Shown here piece after piece: positions 18,509 to 27,972 of a DNA stretch of 64,000 nt. A program made the position numbers and the translations under genes. The notes under the pieces are model-generated. The model saw only the letters and a list, made by a program, of their open reading frames with translations. It was not told where the DNA came from and did no database searches. How positions within the stretch are numbered: the first letter of the stretch is position 1; each line of letters opens with the position of its first letter. Source of the stretch: an uncultured Woeseiaceae bacterium (GTDB taxonomy: Bacteria; Pseudomonadota; Gammaproteobacteria; Steroidobacterales; Woeseiaceae); NCBI GenBank assembly GCA_945787845.1, contig CALZJH010000002.1, forward strand, positions 248,001-312,000. Reading direction: 5' to 3'.

Positions 18509-18537
18509 TATCGGTCAGGCCTTGCGCCTGACCGATA
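18509..18537. terminator. bidirectional hairpin between qmcA and relA
   Basis: TATCGGTCAGGC (18509-18520) and GCCTGACCGATA (18526-18537) form a perfect 12-base stem with a CTTGC loop. The hairpin includes the last codons and stop of relA on the reverse strand and follows the qmcA stop by 24 bases, so it can serve both converging transcripts. There is no T run beyond the stem. Confidence 0.6.
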
Positions 18538-20644
18538 TGACATTCGGGAGCTGCTCCAGCCTGGAAATGACGGCGCTTAGCGTCGGCAGGTCTTTAATCT
18601 CGATACGGATGTCGGTGACGACCTGCATGGACTTTTTGTCCGTGTGACTCTGCATATCGAGGATGTTGGCGTCGTCGTCTGCCAGCACCGCCGTGATATC
18701 CCGAATCAGGCCTGAGCGGTCGAATGCGTGCAGGCTGAGGTCTACCGGGTAGGCCGCCGAGTCCGATTCACCCCAGCTGATCGAGATGATGCGCTCGGGG
18801 TGGCGCTGATTCAGGCCCAGGAAATTGCCGCAGTCCTGGCGGTGGATGCTGACCCCGCGCCCTTGCGTGATGTAGCCGACGATCGCTTCGGGCGGGACAG
18901 GGCGACAGCAGCGCGCGAAATTGCACAACAGGTCGCCTACGCCGGTCACACCCGTCGCGCCGGAGTCCGCGGACTTCTTGCGCGTACGACGCGGACGTAT
19001 GCGCTCCGCGATGTCGGTGCCGCGGATATGCTGCAACGCCGTGGCAATGGCGGCGGAGGTCAAATCCCCGGCTCCCAATGCGACACACAGCGCGTCAGTG
19101 TCCTTGTGTTTGAGCTGCTTCGCGATGGCCTCGGTCGGAACGTCCCTGACGTTCAGGCGCGAGAGCTCGCGATCCAGCACGTCCCGGCCCTGGCGCAGGT
19201 GCTGGTCGCGATCCTGTTGTCGAAACCAGTTGCGGACTTTCGCGCGGGCCCTGGCGCCGGCCAGGTAACCCAGCTTCGGACTCAGCCAGTCACGACTGGG
19301 CTGCGCCTGGCTGCCGGTAATGATCTCGATCTGGTCGCCGTTTCGAACCTGGTAGGTGAGCGGCACGATGCGGCCGTTCACCTTGGCCCCGCGACAGCGA
19401 TGCCCGACCTGCGTGTGCACGTGGTACGCAAAATCCAGCGGTGTCGCGTGCGCCGGCAATTCGACCACGTCGCCTTTCGGGCTGACTGCGTAAACCCTGT
19501 CCTCGAAGAAATCGTCGCGAATCTGGTCGAGGAGGTCGGCGCCGTCGTCAGCGGGCTCGAGCAGTGTCCTGAGGAACTGAATCTTCTGGTCGAAGGCCGC
19601 GGGTGCGCCGCCGCCTTCCTTGTAACGCCAGTGCGCCGCAACGCCGAGCTCGGCATGGCGATGCATGTCGTGGGTTCGAATCTGGATCTCAACGGTCTTG
19701 CCCTGGGGTCCGGCGACCGCCGTATGCAGTGACTGGTAGTCGTTGTCCTTGGGATTGGCGATGTAGTCGTCGAATTCCCCTGGAATGTAAGACCAGAGAT
19801 TGTGAACGATGCCGAGCGCCGCGTAGCAGTCGCCAACGGTATCGACCAGCAGTCGCACGGCCCGGATGTCGTAGAGGGCCTCGATACCACGATCCTTGCG
19901 CAGCATTTTCCGATAAATACTGTATATGTGCTTTGGCCGGCCCGAGATCTCGGCCTTGATGCCCTCTGCCGCCAGTTCCTTGTTGAGAATCTGCTGAAAG
20001 TCGTCGATAAAACCGACGCGTTCCGTGCGTTTTTCCCGAAGTGTGCGGGCGATATCAGCGTAAGTGTCGGGTTCCAGGTACCGAAATGCCAGGTCTTCAA
20101 GTTCCCATTTCAGCTGCCAGACACCGAGACGACTGGCGAGCGGCGCATAGATTTCGCGAGTCTCAATGGCCAGCGCCTGCCGTTCCACCGGCGATGCATT
20201 CTTGGCTTCACGCAGCCTGTAGAGCTGATCCGCGATGCGTACGAGGACGAGCCTGACGTCGCTCACAACGGCAAGCAGCATCTTGCGCAGTGCATCGGAC
20301 TGCTGGACTGCGAGGGCCTCCCCGGGCTGCCAATGGTCGGGCAGCGAGAACTGGTCGAGCTGTTGTAGACCTATAACGTATCGAGATATATCCTCTAATT
20401 CATTGTTTTGTAATGACCTATCACTCAGCATACCGTCGCGATACAGCGGGTAGGCCAGGACGGCTGCGAGGATGCGAGGCGGCAACCCCAGCGGCGCTAC
20501 AATGTCGGCGATGGCTTGTCCCTCTTCGACGCAGCTGTCCAGTCCGTCCTTGTCGGGTAAACCGGCGACGTACTCGCGTACGGCGTCGACTATGCCGTCA
20601 CGATTGTCGTCACGGGCCGGATATTCGTCGCTGGAAGGAGACAT
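18515..20644 (-). CDS. relA: RelA-type (p)ppGpp synthetase
   Basis: This enzyme makes (p)ppGpp on ribosomes during amino acid starvation. About 709 residues: a degenerate HD domain (LAYPLYRDG where the metal-binding HD would be), a synthetase domain with [23 protein letters not shown] and [19 protein letters not shown], then TGS ([13 protein letters not shown]), zinc-finger-like ([11 protein letters not shown]) and ACT domains. The EFDD motif is the RelA-type signature rather than the SpoT type, so hydrolase activity should be absent. The start is uncertain: ATG 20644, 20692 and 20740 are all in frame without good ribosome sites. The first is chosen because it leaves 113 bases for divergent promoters shared with yebC. 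Confidence 0.94.
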   Translation of the reverse strand: MSPSSDEYPARDDNRDGIVDAVREYVAGLPDKDGLDSCVEEGQAIADIVAPLGLPPRILAAVLAYPLYRDGMLSDRSLQNNELEDISRYVIGLQQLDQFSLPDHWQPGEALAVQQSDALRKMLLAVVSDVRLVLVRIADQLYRLREAKNASPVERQALAIETREIYAPLASRLGVWQLKWELEDLAFRYLEPDTYADIARTLREKRTERVGFIDDFQQILNKELAAEGIKAEISGRPKHIYSIYRKMLRKDRGIEALYDIRAVRLLVDTVGDCYAALGIVHNLWSYIPGEFDDYIANPKDNDYQSLHTAVAGPQGKTVEIQIRTHDMHRHAELGVAAHWRYKEGGGAPAAFDQKIQFLRTLLEPADDGADLLDQIRDDFFEDRVYAVSPKGDVVELPAHATPLDFAYHVHTQVGHRCRGAKVNGRIVPLTYQVRNGDQIEIITGSQAQPSRDWLSPKLGYLAGARARAKVRNWFRQQDRDQHLRQGRDVLDRELSRLNVRDVPTEAIAKQLKHKDTDALCVALGAGDLTSAAIATALQHIRGTDIAERIRPRRTRKKSADSGATGVTGVGDLLCNFARCCRPVPPEAIVGYITQGRGVSIHRQDCGNFLGLNQRHPERIISISWGESDSAAYPVDLSLHAFDRSGLIRDITAVLADDDANILDMQSHTDKKSMQVVTDIRIEIKDLPTLSAVISRLEQLPNVISVRRKA

Positions 20645-20757
20645 GTGGAAAGGGGCTTCTTGAGTGCTGTTGGGGGAAATTCCCGTTATCATACGCGCAG
20701 TTTCGGCCAGGAAATCGCGCCGAGACTCACACTTGGGCATCTTACAAGCAGGACACC

Positions 20758-21501
20758 ATGGCAGGACATAGTAAATGGGCGAATATTCAGCACCGCAAGG
20801 GCGCCCAGGATAAAAAGCGCGGCAAGCTTTTTACCAAGCTGATACGTGAAATTACCGTTGCGGCCAAGATGGGCGGCAGCGATATGGACGCCAATCCGCG
20901 TCTGCGTCTCGCCGTCGACAAGGCCAAGGCCCAGTCGATGCCGAAAGACAACATCGATCGTGCCATCAAACGGGGTGCCGGTGAGATGGACGGCGATGAT
21001 TTCTTCGAGATTCGTTACGAGGGCTACGGCCCCGGCGGCACGGCCGTGATGGTGGACTGCCTGACGGACAATCGAAATCGCACGGTGGCCGATGTCCGCC
21101 ATGCGTTTGCCAAGTTCGGTGGCAACCTGGGCGCCGACGGGTCGGTGAATTATCTGTTCAACAAGGTTGGCCAGCTGCTGTTCCCGGCGGGCAGCGACGA
21201 GGATGCCGTGATGGAAGCGGCCATCGAGGCCGGTGCGGAAGACGTCATTCCCGATGACGACGGCTCCATCGAGGTCCTGACCTCGCCGGATGACTTTGAG
21301 CAGATACGCGACGCCATGATCGCGGCACGGCTGGAGGCGGATTCGGCGCAAATCACAATGCGCGCTTCGACTAACGCCGAACTCGGCGCGAAGGAAGCCG
21401 GGTCGATGATCAAGATGCTCGAAGTCCTTGAAGACCTGGACGACGTCCAGGAAGTGTATTCGAACGCTGACATCAGCGAAGACGTGCTGGAACAACTTTG
21501 A
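20758..21501 (+). CDS. yebC: YebC/PmpR family regulator
   Basis: A 247-residue protein of the YebC family, which has been described both as a DNA-binding regulator (of ruvCAB and quorum sensing) and, more recently, as a translation factor that eases ribosome stalling at proline runs. The N-terminal [15 protein letters not shown], with [13 protein letters not shown], is invariant in the family, followed by [21 protein letters not shown]. It heads the run yebC-ruvC-ruvA-ruvB, the usual gammaproteobacterial order, and ruvC begins only seven bases after its stop. AGGA lies shortly upstream of the ATG. Confidence 0.97.
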   Translation: MAGHSKWANIQHRKGAQDKKRGKLFTKLIREITVAAKMGGSDMDANPRLRLAVDKAKAQSMPKDNIDRAIKRGAGEMDGDDFFEIRYEGYGPGGTAVMVDCLTDNRNRTVADVRHAFAKFGGNLGADGSVNYLFNKVGQLLFPAGSDEDAVMEAAIEAGAEDVIPDDDGSIEVLTSPDDFEQIRDAMIAARLEADSAQITMRASTNAELGAKEAGSMIKMLEVLEDLDDVQEVYSNADISEDVLEQL

Positions 21502-21508
21502 GACGCTG

Positions 21509-22030
21509 TTGACTGACCAACGACGCATACTCGGCATCGATCCAGGCTCACGCCTGACGGGTTTCGGCGTGCTCGATTTCCAGGGCGACACGCCGACCTA
21601 CGTAACCAGCGGCACGATCAAGAGCATGGACGGCGCGTTTGCCGACCGACTGCGACAGATCTTTGAATCTGTGGGTGGCATCGTGGCCGAGTTCCAGCCG
21701 GACATCGTCGCCATTGAGAGCGTCTTCATGCACAAGAACCCGGGAAGCGCGCTGAAGCTGGGTCATGCCCGCTCGGCGGCACTCTGCGCAACGTTTGAGC
21801 ACAACATCGAGGTGTTCGAGTATGCCCCGCGGGAAATCAAGCAGGCCGTGGTCGGCACCGGAGCGGCAACCAAGGAACAGGTCCAGCATATGGTCATGTC
21901 TATCCTGAAGCTTGACGGTACGCCCGCTCCCGATGCGTCGGACGCGCTGGCGGCGGCGTTGTGTCATGGCAACCAGCATCGTGTGCACGTGCAGCTCGGG
22001 ACAGGCAACCCAATCGCGAGCGTGCAATGA
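21509..22030 (+). CDS. ruvC: Holliday junction resolvase RuvC
   Basis: An endonuclease that cuts Holliday junctions symmetrically during recombination repair, acting with RuvAB. The 173-residue product has the acidic active site: Asp in LGIDPGSRLTGFG, Glu in VAIESVFMHKNPGSALKLG, and Asp residues in PDASDALAAALCH. There is no ATG before ILGIDPG; TTG 21509 (or CTG 21506) is the only plausible start, without a strong ribosome site, so translation is probably coupled to yebC. It overlaps ruvA by four bases. Confidence 0.96.
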   Translation: MTDQRRILGIDPGSRLTGFGVLDFQGDTPTYVTSGTIKSMDGAFADRLRQIFESVGGIVAEFQPDIVAIESVFMHKNPGSALKLGHARSAALCATFEHNIEVFEYAPREIKQAVVGTGAATKEQVQHMVMSILKLDGTPAPDASDALAAALCHGNQHRVHVQLGTGNPIASVQ

Positions 22031-22617
22031 TCGGTTCACTCCGCGGCCGCCTTGCGGCAAAACATGCGCCCCATATCGTGCTGGAATGCAGCGGCGTCGG
22101 CTACGAAGTCGAAACGCCCATGTCCACGTTCCTGGACCTCCCCGAAATTGGCGCCGAGCTGTTTCTTCATACGCACCTGCTGGTGCGCGAGGACGCACAG
22201 ATTCTCTACGGTTTTGCGACCGACGAGGAGCGCACGTTGTTTCGGACGCTGCTCAAGGTCAATCGCGTCGGGGCAAAGATGGCGCTGGGCGTGCTCTCGG
22301 CCATGTCGGCCAATGACTTTCGACGCTGTGTCGAATACGAGGACGCTGCGGCCTTGTCCAGGGTTCCGGGCATCGGCAAGAAGACCGCCGAACGCCTGAT
22401 CATGGAAATGCGCGACAAGATTGGCGATGTTGGAACACCGACCTTGCCGGGCCAGAGAATTTCGGTGGAAGCCAGTCCGAAATCGGAAGCGACCGACGCC
22501 CTCGTTGCGCTCGGCTACAAGGTGAACGAAGTGAATAAGCTGCTGGGTAAACTCGACATTGACGAGCAGTCTGCCGAGGACATCATCCGGCAGGCACTGA
22601 AGCAGGCGGCGCTCTAA
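22027..22617 (+). CDS. ruvA: Holliday junction helicase subunit RuvA
   Basis: RuvA tetramers bind four-way junctions and load the RuvB motor. The 196 residues show the OB-fold N-terminus MIGSLRGRL with VGYEV, the helix-hairpin-helix pair ([17 protein letters not shown] and [17 protein letters not shown]) and a C-terminal RuvB-binding domain ([16 protein letters not shown]). The ATG at 22027 overlaps the ruvC stop, and the stop shares one base with the ruvB start, so the three genes are translationally coupled. Confidence 0.98.
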   Translation: MIGSLRGRLAAKHAPHIVLECSGVGYEVETPMSTFLDLPEIGAELFLHTHLLVREDAQILYGFATDEERTLFRTLLKVNRVGAKMALGVLSAMSANDFRRCVEYEDAAALSRVPGIGKKTAERLIMEMRDKIGDVGTPTLPGQRISVEASPKSEATDALVALGYKVNEVNKLLGKLDIDEQSAEDIIRQALKQAAL

Positions 22618-23663
22618 TGGCCAACGTGGAACACGACAGGTTGTCGACGGCCGAAGCGGCCCCCGGGGACAAGGCCTTTGACCGCGCGATTCGACCGAAG
22701 AAGCTCGCCGATTATCACGGCCAGCCCAGCGTCAGTCAGCAAATGGGGCTTTTTATCGAGGCGGCCCGGCGCCGCAGCGAGGCGCTCGATCATGTGCTGA
22801 TCTTCGGTCCGCCGGGACTCGGCAAGACGACGCTCGCGCACATTGTCGCCAATGAGATGGGCGTCAGTCTGCGGCAGACATCCGGCCCCGTGCTGGAACG
22901 CCCGGGCGACCTGGCCGCGATCCTGACGAATCTCGAGCCGAACGATGTGCTGTTTGTCGACGAAATACATCGCCTGAGTCCGGTCGTCGAGGAAGTACTC
23001 TATCCGGCGATGGAGGATTTCCAGCTCGATATCATGATTGGCGAGGGACCGGCGGCGCGCTCCATCAAGCTGGACCTGCCGCCTTTCACACTCGTCGGTG
23101 CAACGACCCGGGCAGGGCTGCTGACCTCGCCGCTGCGGGATCGCTTTGGCATCGTGCAGCGCCTGGAGTTTTATTCCACGACGGATCTCGAGGGCATCGC
23201 GCGACGCTCGGCAGGCATTCTGAACCTGCCCATTGAAGACGAGGGCGCAGTCGCGATAGCGACCCGTTCGCGCGGCACGCCGCGCATTGCGAATCGTTTG
23301 CTGCGCCGCGTAAGGGATTTCGCGGAGGTAGAAGGGGATGGCGTCGTAACCGGCGCCGTGGCGGCTGGCGCGATGGATGTCCTGCAGGTTGACCCGCATG
23401 GCTTCGATGCGATGGACCGGCGCCTGCTGATGACGATTATCGAAAAGTTTGACGGTGGTCCGGTTGGCATCGAAAGCCTGGCCGCGGCGATCGGTGAAGA
23501 ACGCGGCACCATCGAAGACGTTGTCGAGCCCTACCTGATTCAGCAGGGCTTCATGATGCGAACGGCGCGTGGCCGCGTCGCCACGAAGAATGCCTATTTG
23601 CACTTCGGACTGACGCCAGCACAGCCTGCCGGAACCGGCGAACTGCCCTTCAAAGATGTCTGA
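22617..23663 (+). CDS. ruvB: Holliday junction branch-migration ATPase RuvB
   Basis: The AAA+ hexameric motor that drives branch migration with RuvA. The 348-residue protein has Walker [11 protein letters not shown], Walker B FVDEIHRL, sensor 1 GATTRAG, the arginine finger region TSPLRDRFG and a C-terminal winged helix ([19 protein letters not shown]). The start ATG shares its A with the last base of the ruvA stop TAA. The C-terminus overlaps ybgC by eight bases, linking the recombination genes to the Tol-Pal cluster in one continuous transcription unit. Confidence 0.98.
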   Translation: MANVEHDRLSTAEAAPGDKAFDRAIRPKKLADYHGQPSVSQQMGLFIEAARRRSEALDHVLIFGPPGLGKTTLAHIVANEMGVSLRQTSGPVLERPGDLAAILTNLEPNDVLFVDEIHRLSPVVEEVLYPAMEDFQLDIMIGEGPAARSIKLDLPPFTLVGATTRAGLLTSPLRDRFGIVQRLEFYSTTDLEGIARRSAGILNLPIEDEGAVAIATRSRGTPRIANRLLRRVRDFAEVEGDGVVTGAVAAGAMDVLQVDPHGFDAMDRRLLMTIIEKFDGGPVGIESLAAAIGEERGTIEDVVEPYLIQQGFMMRTARGRVATKNAYLHFGLTPAQPAGTGELPFKDV

Positions 23664-24072
23664 CGTCCAACCCTTCCAGCTGCCCATACGCGTTTACTAC
23701 GAAGACACCGATGCGCAGGGCGTCGTGTACTACGCGAACTACCTGCGTTTCATGGAGCGCGCCCGGACTGAATGGCTGCGGTCGCTGGGTATCGACATGC
23801 TCAGGCTGCAGGAGGAGGAGCGGCGAATCTTTGTCGTCGCAGAAATCCGGGTCAAGTTTCACGTGCCGGCGCGGCTGGCCGACGAGCTTGTCGTGACCGC
23901 CAGGCTGCTCAAATTGACGCGCGTATCGTTCGACATCGAACAAAAAATTTATCGTGATAGCACTGACGGCGACCTGCTGATCAGCGGTATCGTCAAGGCG
24001 GCCTACCTGGACGCCGACACGATGCGGCCGAAACGTGTCCCGCCGTCCTTTTTCGGGGATAACCAATTATGA
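23656..24072 (+). CDS. ybgC: Tol-Pal-associated acyl-CoA thioesterase
   Basis: A 138-residue hot-dog-fold thioesterase of the YbgC family that cleaves short-chain acyl-CoA or acyl-ACP and is thought to act in phospholipid metabolism near the Tol-Pal machinery. The signature [19 protein letters not shown] contains the catalytic Asp. The length is standard. It opens the conserved tol cluster, overlapping ruvB upstream and tolQ downstream by a few bases each. Confidence 0.96.
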   Translation: MSDVQPFQLPIRVYYEDTDAQGVVYYANYLRFMERARTEWLRSLGIDMLRLQEEERRIFVVAEIRVKFHVPARLADELVVTARLLKLTRVSFDIEQKIYRDSTDGDLLISGIVKAAYLDADTMRPKRVPPSFFGDNQL

Positions 24073-24755
24073 ATGCCGATATGACGGTAGTTGGTCTGTT
24101 TATGGGCGCGAGCCTGGCGGTGAAGATCGTCATGCTCATACTGATCGCAGCCTCGATCGTGTCGTGGAGCATCATCTTCACCAAACGACGCCTGATCCGC
24201 CGGACCAAGGATGCTTCGGATGAATTCGAAGCGGCATTCTGGTCGGGCGGCGACCTGAACACGCTTTATCAGAGCGCCGCGCGTGCCAAGGGCGGCAGCA
24301 TCGGCATGGCCAGCATATTTGAATCGGGCTTCCGGGAATTCAATCGTGCGCTGCAAGCCGGTGGCGACAGCGCCAACAAGATCGTCGAGGAGTGCCGCCG
24401 GGCCATGCGGGTCGCGCAGATGCGCGAAGTCGATCGCCTGGAGCAGAACCTGGCGACACTGGCGACGATCGGCTCGACCAGCCCGTATGTGGGTCTGTTC
24501 GGCACGGTCTGGGGGATCATGTACGCCTTCATGGAAATCGGGCAGCAGCAGTCCGCTACCCTGGCTGTAGTTGCGCCGTATGTCTCGGAAGCGCTCATCG
24601 CGACGGCCATGGGCCTGTTCGCTGCGATCCCGGCCGTTATCGCCTACAACCGCTACGCCGACAAGGTCGTGAGACTCGAGTACCGCTACGACGGATTCAC
24701 GGAGGAATTTTCCAGCATCCTGCACCGACACGCGCGCGCCAAGCAGGGGGCCTGA
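24069..24755 (+). CDS. tolQ: Tol-Pal system proton channel subunit TolQ
   Basis: An inner-membrane protein of the ExbB/MotA type that, with TolR, uses the proton gradient to energise TolA. The 228 residues have one helix near 15-37, a large cytoplasmic loop, then two helices (about 135-160 and 170-195). The conserved ATIGSTSPYVGLFGTVWGIM and VAPYVSEALIATAMGLFAAIPAV line the channel. It overlaps ybgC by four bases and is one base from tolR. Confidence 0.97.
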   Translation: MNADMTVVGLFMGASLAVKIVMLILIAASIVSWSIIFTKRRLIRRTKDASDEFEAAFWSGGDLNTLYQSAARAKGGSIGMASIFESGFREFNRALQAGGDSANKIVEECRRAMRVAQMREVDRLEQNLATLATIGSTSPYVGLFGTVWGIMYAFMEIGQQQSATLAVVAPYVSEALIATAMGLFAAIPAVIAYNRYADKVVRLEYRYDGFTEEFSSILHRHARAKQGA

Positions 24756-24756
24756 C

Positions 24757-25200
24757 ATGCCGACAGCACTGCAAAAACGCAAACTCATGGGCGAGATCAA
24801 CGTCGTGCCCATGATCGACATCATGCTCGTCCTGCTGGTCGTCTTCATGATCACGGCGCCACTTCTGACACAGGGTATCGAAGTCGACTTGCCCAAGGCT
24901 AATGCGAAGCCGATCGAAACCCCACCTGACCACGACCCGCTGGTACTCAGCGTTGATGCGCAAGGAAATTTCTACATCAACGCGGGCAGCGGCAAGGAGG
25001 AGCCGCAGACCGGCACTGAAATCGTGAGGCGCATCGGTATCGTTCTCGAAACAAAGCCGGACACACCGATGTTCGTCAAGGCGGATCGGGCCGTGCCCTA
25101 TGGCAACGTGGTGGGCGCCATGGTCGTGCTGCAACAGGCCGGGGCGCAGAACATCGGCTTCATTACCGATCCACTGGATAGCTACCCGATTCCGGAGTAG
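24757..25200 (+). CDS. tolR: Tol-Pal system subunit TolR
   Basis: The ExbD-like partner of TolQ. Of its 147 residues, 10-32 form the only membrane helix, containing the proton-handling Asp in VVPMIDIMLVLLVVFMI, and the rest is a periplasmic domain (DLPKANAKPI, AQNIGFITDP). The N-terminus KRKLMGEINVVP is typical. It is one base after tolQ and eight before tolA, in the conserved order. Confidence 0.97.
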   Translation: MPTALQKRKLMGEINVVPMIDIMLVLLVVFMITAPLLTQGIEVDLPKANAKPIETPPDHDPLVLSVDAQGNFYINAGSGKEEPQTGTEIVRRIGIVLETKPDTPMFVKADRAVPYGNVVGAMVVLQQAGAQNIGFITDPLDSYPIPE

Positions 25201-25208
25201 GCGGCCGC

Positions 25209-26051
25209 GTGATTCGCGACAATCGAAACTTGATCCCGGTCTTCATGGCCGTGCTGCTGCATGTCGTCATCTTCGGATCGATGATCGTGGCGTTTGATTT
25301 CGCGCGGCCCAAGCCGTTTACGCCACTTACCGTGCAGGCAACGCTGGTCCAGGAAACCCCTGAAACAAAACCTCTGCCATTGCCCGTTCAGGAGCCGGAA
25401 CCCGAACCCGAGACGGTGATCGAGGAGCCCGAGCCGGAACCCGAGCCGGAACCCGAGCCGGACAACAGCGCCGAGCTGCTGCGCCAGGCCGAGGAAGAAA
25501 AGCGCCGCCAGGACGCATTGCTGGAAGAGAAGCGGCTCGAAGAGCTGCGCAAGAAGGAAGAGGCTGACAGAATCCAGCGGGAACGCGAAGAGGAAGAGCG
25601 CAAGCGGCGCGAGGAAGAAGACAAGGAACGCCAGCGGGTCGAGGCGGAACGCAAGCGCCAGGAGGATATCCGGCGGCAGCGTGAGGAGAATGAGCGGCTA
25701 AGACGAGAACTGGAGGCCGAGCAGCGGCAGGCGGAGATCGACGCAGAAGCGCGGCGCATGGCGGCTGAGAACTCACCCGAAATGGCGCGCTACCAGTACG
25801 CGATTCAGAACCAGATCCAACGTAACTGGGCCATGCCGGCCAGCGTGACGCCGGATACCGAATGTGTCGTCAGAGTGCGACAAACGCGTACGGGCGACGT
25901 CCTTAGCGTAAATATAGTGAGCTGTAACGGCGACGATGCGGTCAGACGATCTGTGGAAGCGGCAATCAGGAAGGCATCGCCGTTGCCGTTGCCACAAAAT
26001 CCGGATTTGTTCCGGTCCGATTTAAGGATAACCTTGCGGCCTGACCTGTGA
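25209..26051 (+). CDS. tolA: Tol-Pal system bridging protein TolA
   Basis: TolA spans the periplasm from TolQR to Pal and TolB during cell-envelope constriction. The 280 residues have an N-terminal membrane helix (about 9-30), a proline-glutamate rod (repeated PEPEPE near 57-80), a long charged Glu/Arg coiled coil (about 85-180), and a TonB-like C-terminal domain from about 190 with the cysteine pair in TECVVRV and IVSCNG. The start is GTG 25209. The coiled coil is shorter than in E. coli (421 residues) and Arg/Glu-rich rather than Ala/Lys-rich. The direct PE repeats explain the low-complexity DNA at 25.4 kb. Confidence 0.94.
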   Translation: MIRDNRNLIPVFMAVLLHVVIFGSMIVAFDFARPKPFTPLTVQATLVQETPETKPLPLPVQEPEPEPETVIEEPEPEPEPEPEPDNSAELLRQAEEEKRRQDALLEEKRLEELRKKEEADRIQREREEEERKRREEEDKERQRVEAERKRQEDIRRQREENERLRRELEAEQRQAEIDAEARRMAAENSPEMARYQYAIQNQIQRNWAMPASVTPDTECVVRVRQTRTGDVLSVNIVSCNGDDAVRRSVEAAIRKASPLPLPQNPDLFRSDLRITLRPDL

Positions 26052-26073
26052 CCAAGGGATAAGAGCGATAGTG

Positions 26074-27375
26074 ATGAACCTGCGAAAACTGATTGCATTT
26101 GCGGTACTGGCTGTTCCGGCGCTGGGAAGCGCCCAGGTGCTCGACATAGAAGTGACAGGCGTCGCCCAGCCCACGCCCGTGGCGGTCGTGCCGTTCGGCT
26201 GGGAAGGCGATGCACCTGAAATGCCCCTCGACGTGGTCAAGGTTATACGAGACGACCTGACGCGCAGCGGTCGTTTCGCGCCCATCGACGAGGACAAGAT
26301 GCTACAGAAGCCCACCGACGGTGCCGACGTTGACTTCGCTGACTGGAGATTCGTTGGTGTCGAGGCGGTGGTGGTTGGTAAGGTCACCCAGACCGGGGCC
26401 AATGCCTACACGCTGCAGTTCCAGCTGTTCGACGTTTTTGGCCAGCGCCAGCTGGTCGGTTACCGCATGCCGGCGAGCCGCGGCACGATGCGCGGCGCGG
26501 CACATCGCGCGGCGGATATGATTTACGAGAAGCTGACGGGCATCAAAGGCGTGTTCGGGACCAAGGTCGCCTATGTCACCGCGAAGCAGCAGGGGGAAGG
26601 GCGCCTGTACTCGCTGGTCGTCTCCGACCAGGATGGCTTCAACGAGCACACGATCATGGAAAGCAAGGACCCGATCATGTCACCGGCCTGGTCGCCCGAC
26701 AGCCGCCAGCTTGCCTACGTGTCGTTTGAGGGCAACAGGTCCTCGATCTTTGTGCAAACGCTGAGGAGCGGGAATCGCTTCAAAGTATCCTCGAAGCCAG
26801 GCATCAACGGCGCGCCTTCGTTTTCGCCGGACGGCCGCAAGCTCGTGATCACGCTGGGCGGTGTGGACGGCAATCTTGACATTCACGTGCTCGACATCAA
26901 CTCGCGCGAGGCAACGCGCCTGACGACGCACAGGGCGATCGACACGGAAGGCACATGGTCCCCGGACGGGCGCTATATCTACTTTACGTCGGACCGCAGC
27001 GGCGGGCCGCAGGTTTACCGGGTGCGCGCCACGGGTGGAACACCCGAGCGCGTGACCTTCGAGGGGAGTTATAATGCGCGACCGCGCCTGTCACCGGACG
27101 GCAAACGTATGGCCGTGGTGCACAACGACCGCGGCAATTTCCGCATCGCGGTCATGGACCTCGAGCGCAGAGATTTGCTGGTGCTGTCGACGGGCCGGCA
27201 GGACGAGAGCCCGAGCTTCGCACCGAACAGCGACAGCCTGATCTACGCGACGCGCCAGGGCAGGAACGGCGTGCTGGAAACGGTGTCGGCTGATGGACTG
27301 ATTCGCCAGAAGATGGCGTCGAGGGCCGGGGGAGACGTGCGGGAACCGGTGTGGTCACCGTTTCCGCGTTTTTAG
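26074..27375 (+). CDS. tolB: Tol-Pal system periplasmic protein TolB
   Basis: A periplasmic beta-propeller that binds Pal and TolA. The 433-residue precursor has a signal peptide (MNLRKLIAFAVLAVPALGSAQ), a two-layer N-terminal domain (VAVVPFGWEG, DDLTRSGRFAPID) and propeller blades marked by SPAWSPDSRQLAY, APSFSPDGRKLV, GTWSPDGRYIYF, PRLSPDGKRMAV and PSFAPNSDSLIY. ATG 26074 is preferred over the adjacent GTG 26071. An AT-rich gap of about 70 bases separates it from pal and may hold an extra promoter. Confidence 0.97.
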   Translation: MNLRKLIAFAVLAVPALGSAQVLDIEVTGVAQPTPVAVVPFGWEGDAPEMPLDVVKVIRDDLTRSGRFAPIDEDKMLQKPTDGADVDFADWRFVGVEAVVVGKVTQTGANAYTLQFQLFDVFGQRQLVGYRMPASRGTMRGAAHRAADMIYEKLTGIKGVFGTKVAYVTAKQQGEGRLYSLVVSDQDGFNEHTIMESKDPIMSPAWSPDSRQLAYVSFEGNRSSIFVQTLRSGNRFKVSSKPGINGAPSFSPDGRKLVITLGGVDGNLDIHVLDINSREATRLTTHRAIDTEGTWSPDGRYIYFTSDRSGGPQVYRVRATGGTPERVTFEGSYNARPRLSPDGKRMAVVHNDRGNFRIAVMDLERRDLLVLSTGRQDESPSFAPNSDSLIYATRQGRNGVLETVSADGLIRQKMASRAGGDVREPVWSPFPRF

Positions 27376-27444
27376 TTTTTAGTTTAAGTATTGATTTTAA
27401 CTTATTGATTTAAATTCGCTTTGAAGACAGAAAAGGGCTTAATG

Positions 27445-27963
27445 ATGTCTTATTTCAAACTATTTGCAGTGGCGGCAGCCATGTTTCTCCTGGCCGGTTG
27501 CGCTGGCAACACGGTGCCGGATCCGGATCCGACCGATACGACCTACGGCGGTGACGCCGGCACGACGACGGGCGCCGGGGACGGCAGCCTTGGCGATGGT
27601 GAGGAAATCCCGTGGAACGAAGACCCGTCTGCCGGCGAACTGGGCATGGTCATTTACTTCGAGTTCGATTCGTCGGAAGTGCGAGCCGCTGACCAGGACC
27701 TTGTTGCGCGCCATGCCATGCAACTCACCAGCAACCCGGCTTATCAGGTGCGTCTCGAGGGCCACGCCGACGAACGCGGATCGCGCGAGTACAACATCGG
27801 TCTCGGCGAGCGCCGGGCACAGGCTGTACGCCAGATGCTGCTGATCCAGGGCGTGTCGCCGGACCAGATCTCCACGGTGAGTTTCGGTGAAGAGCGCCCC
27901 GTTGGTTTTGGCAGCTCCGAAAGCGACTACGCGCAGAATCGCCGCGTCGAGTTCAGGTACTAG
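27445..27963 (+). CDS. pal: peptidoglycan-associated lipoprotein Pal
   Basis: An outer-membrane lipoprotein that clamps the outer membrane to peptidoglycan and binds TolA and TolB. The 172-residue precursor has lipobox LLAGC (Cys19), a Gly/Thr/Asp-rich linker, and an OmpA-like domain: VIYFEFDSSEVRA, LEGHADERGSREYNIGLGERRAQAVR (peptidoglycan-binding Asp and Arg) and ENRRVEF-type ending (NRRVEFRY). AAAAGGG lies seven bases before ATG 27445; ATG 27442 is equally in frame. Confidence 0.97.
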   Translation: MSYFKLFAVAAAMFLLAGCAGNTVPDPDPTDTTYGGDAGTTTGAGDGSLGDGEEIPWNEDPSAGELGMVIYFEFDSSEVRAADQDLVARHAMQLTSNPAYQVRLEGHADERGSREYNIGLGERRAQAVRQMLLIQGVSPDQISTVSFGEERPVGFGSSESDYAQNRRVEFRY

Positions 27964-27972
27964 CACCGGCCG

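Noticed and set aside
18515-20644. SpoT-type bifunctional synthetase/hydrolase
   Set aside because: The HD metal-binding motif is absent and the synthetase has the EFDD motif of RelA.
22614-23687. 357-codon open frame antisense to ruvB
   Set aside because: Complement of a highly conserved gene; no family motif and no ribosome site.
25380-25470. Tandem GAGCCGGAACCC-like repeat that looks like a microsatellite
   Set aside because: It encodes the Pro-Glu rod of TolA in frame, so it is a coding repeat and not a mobile or CRISPR element.
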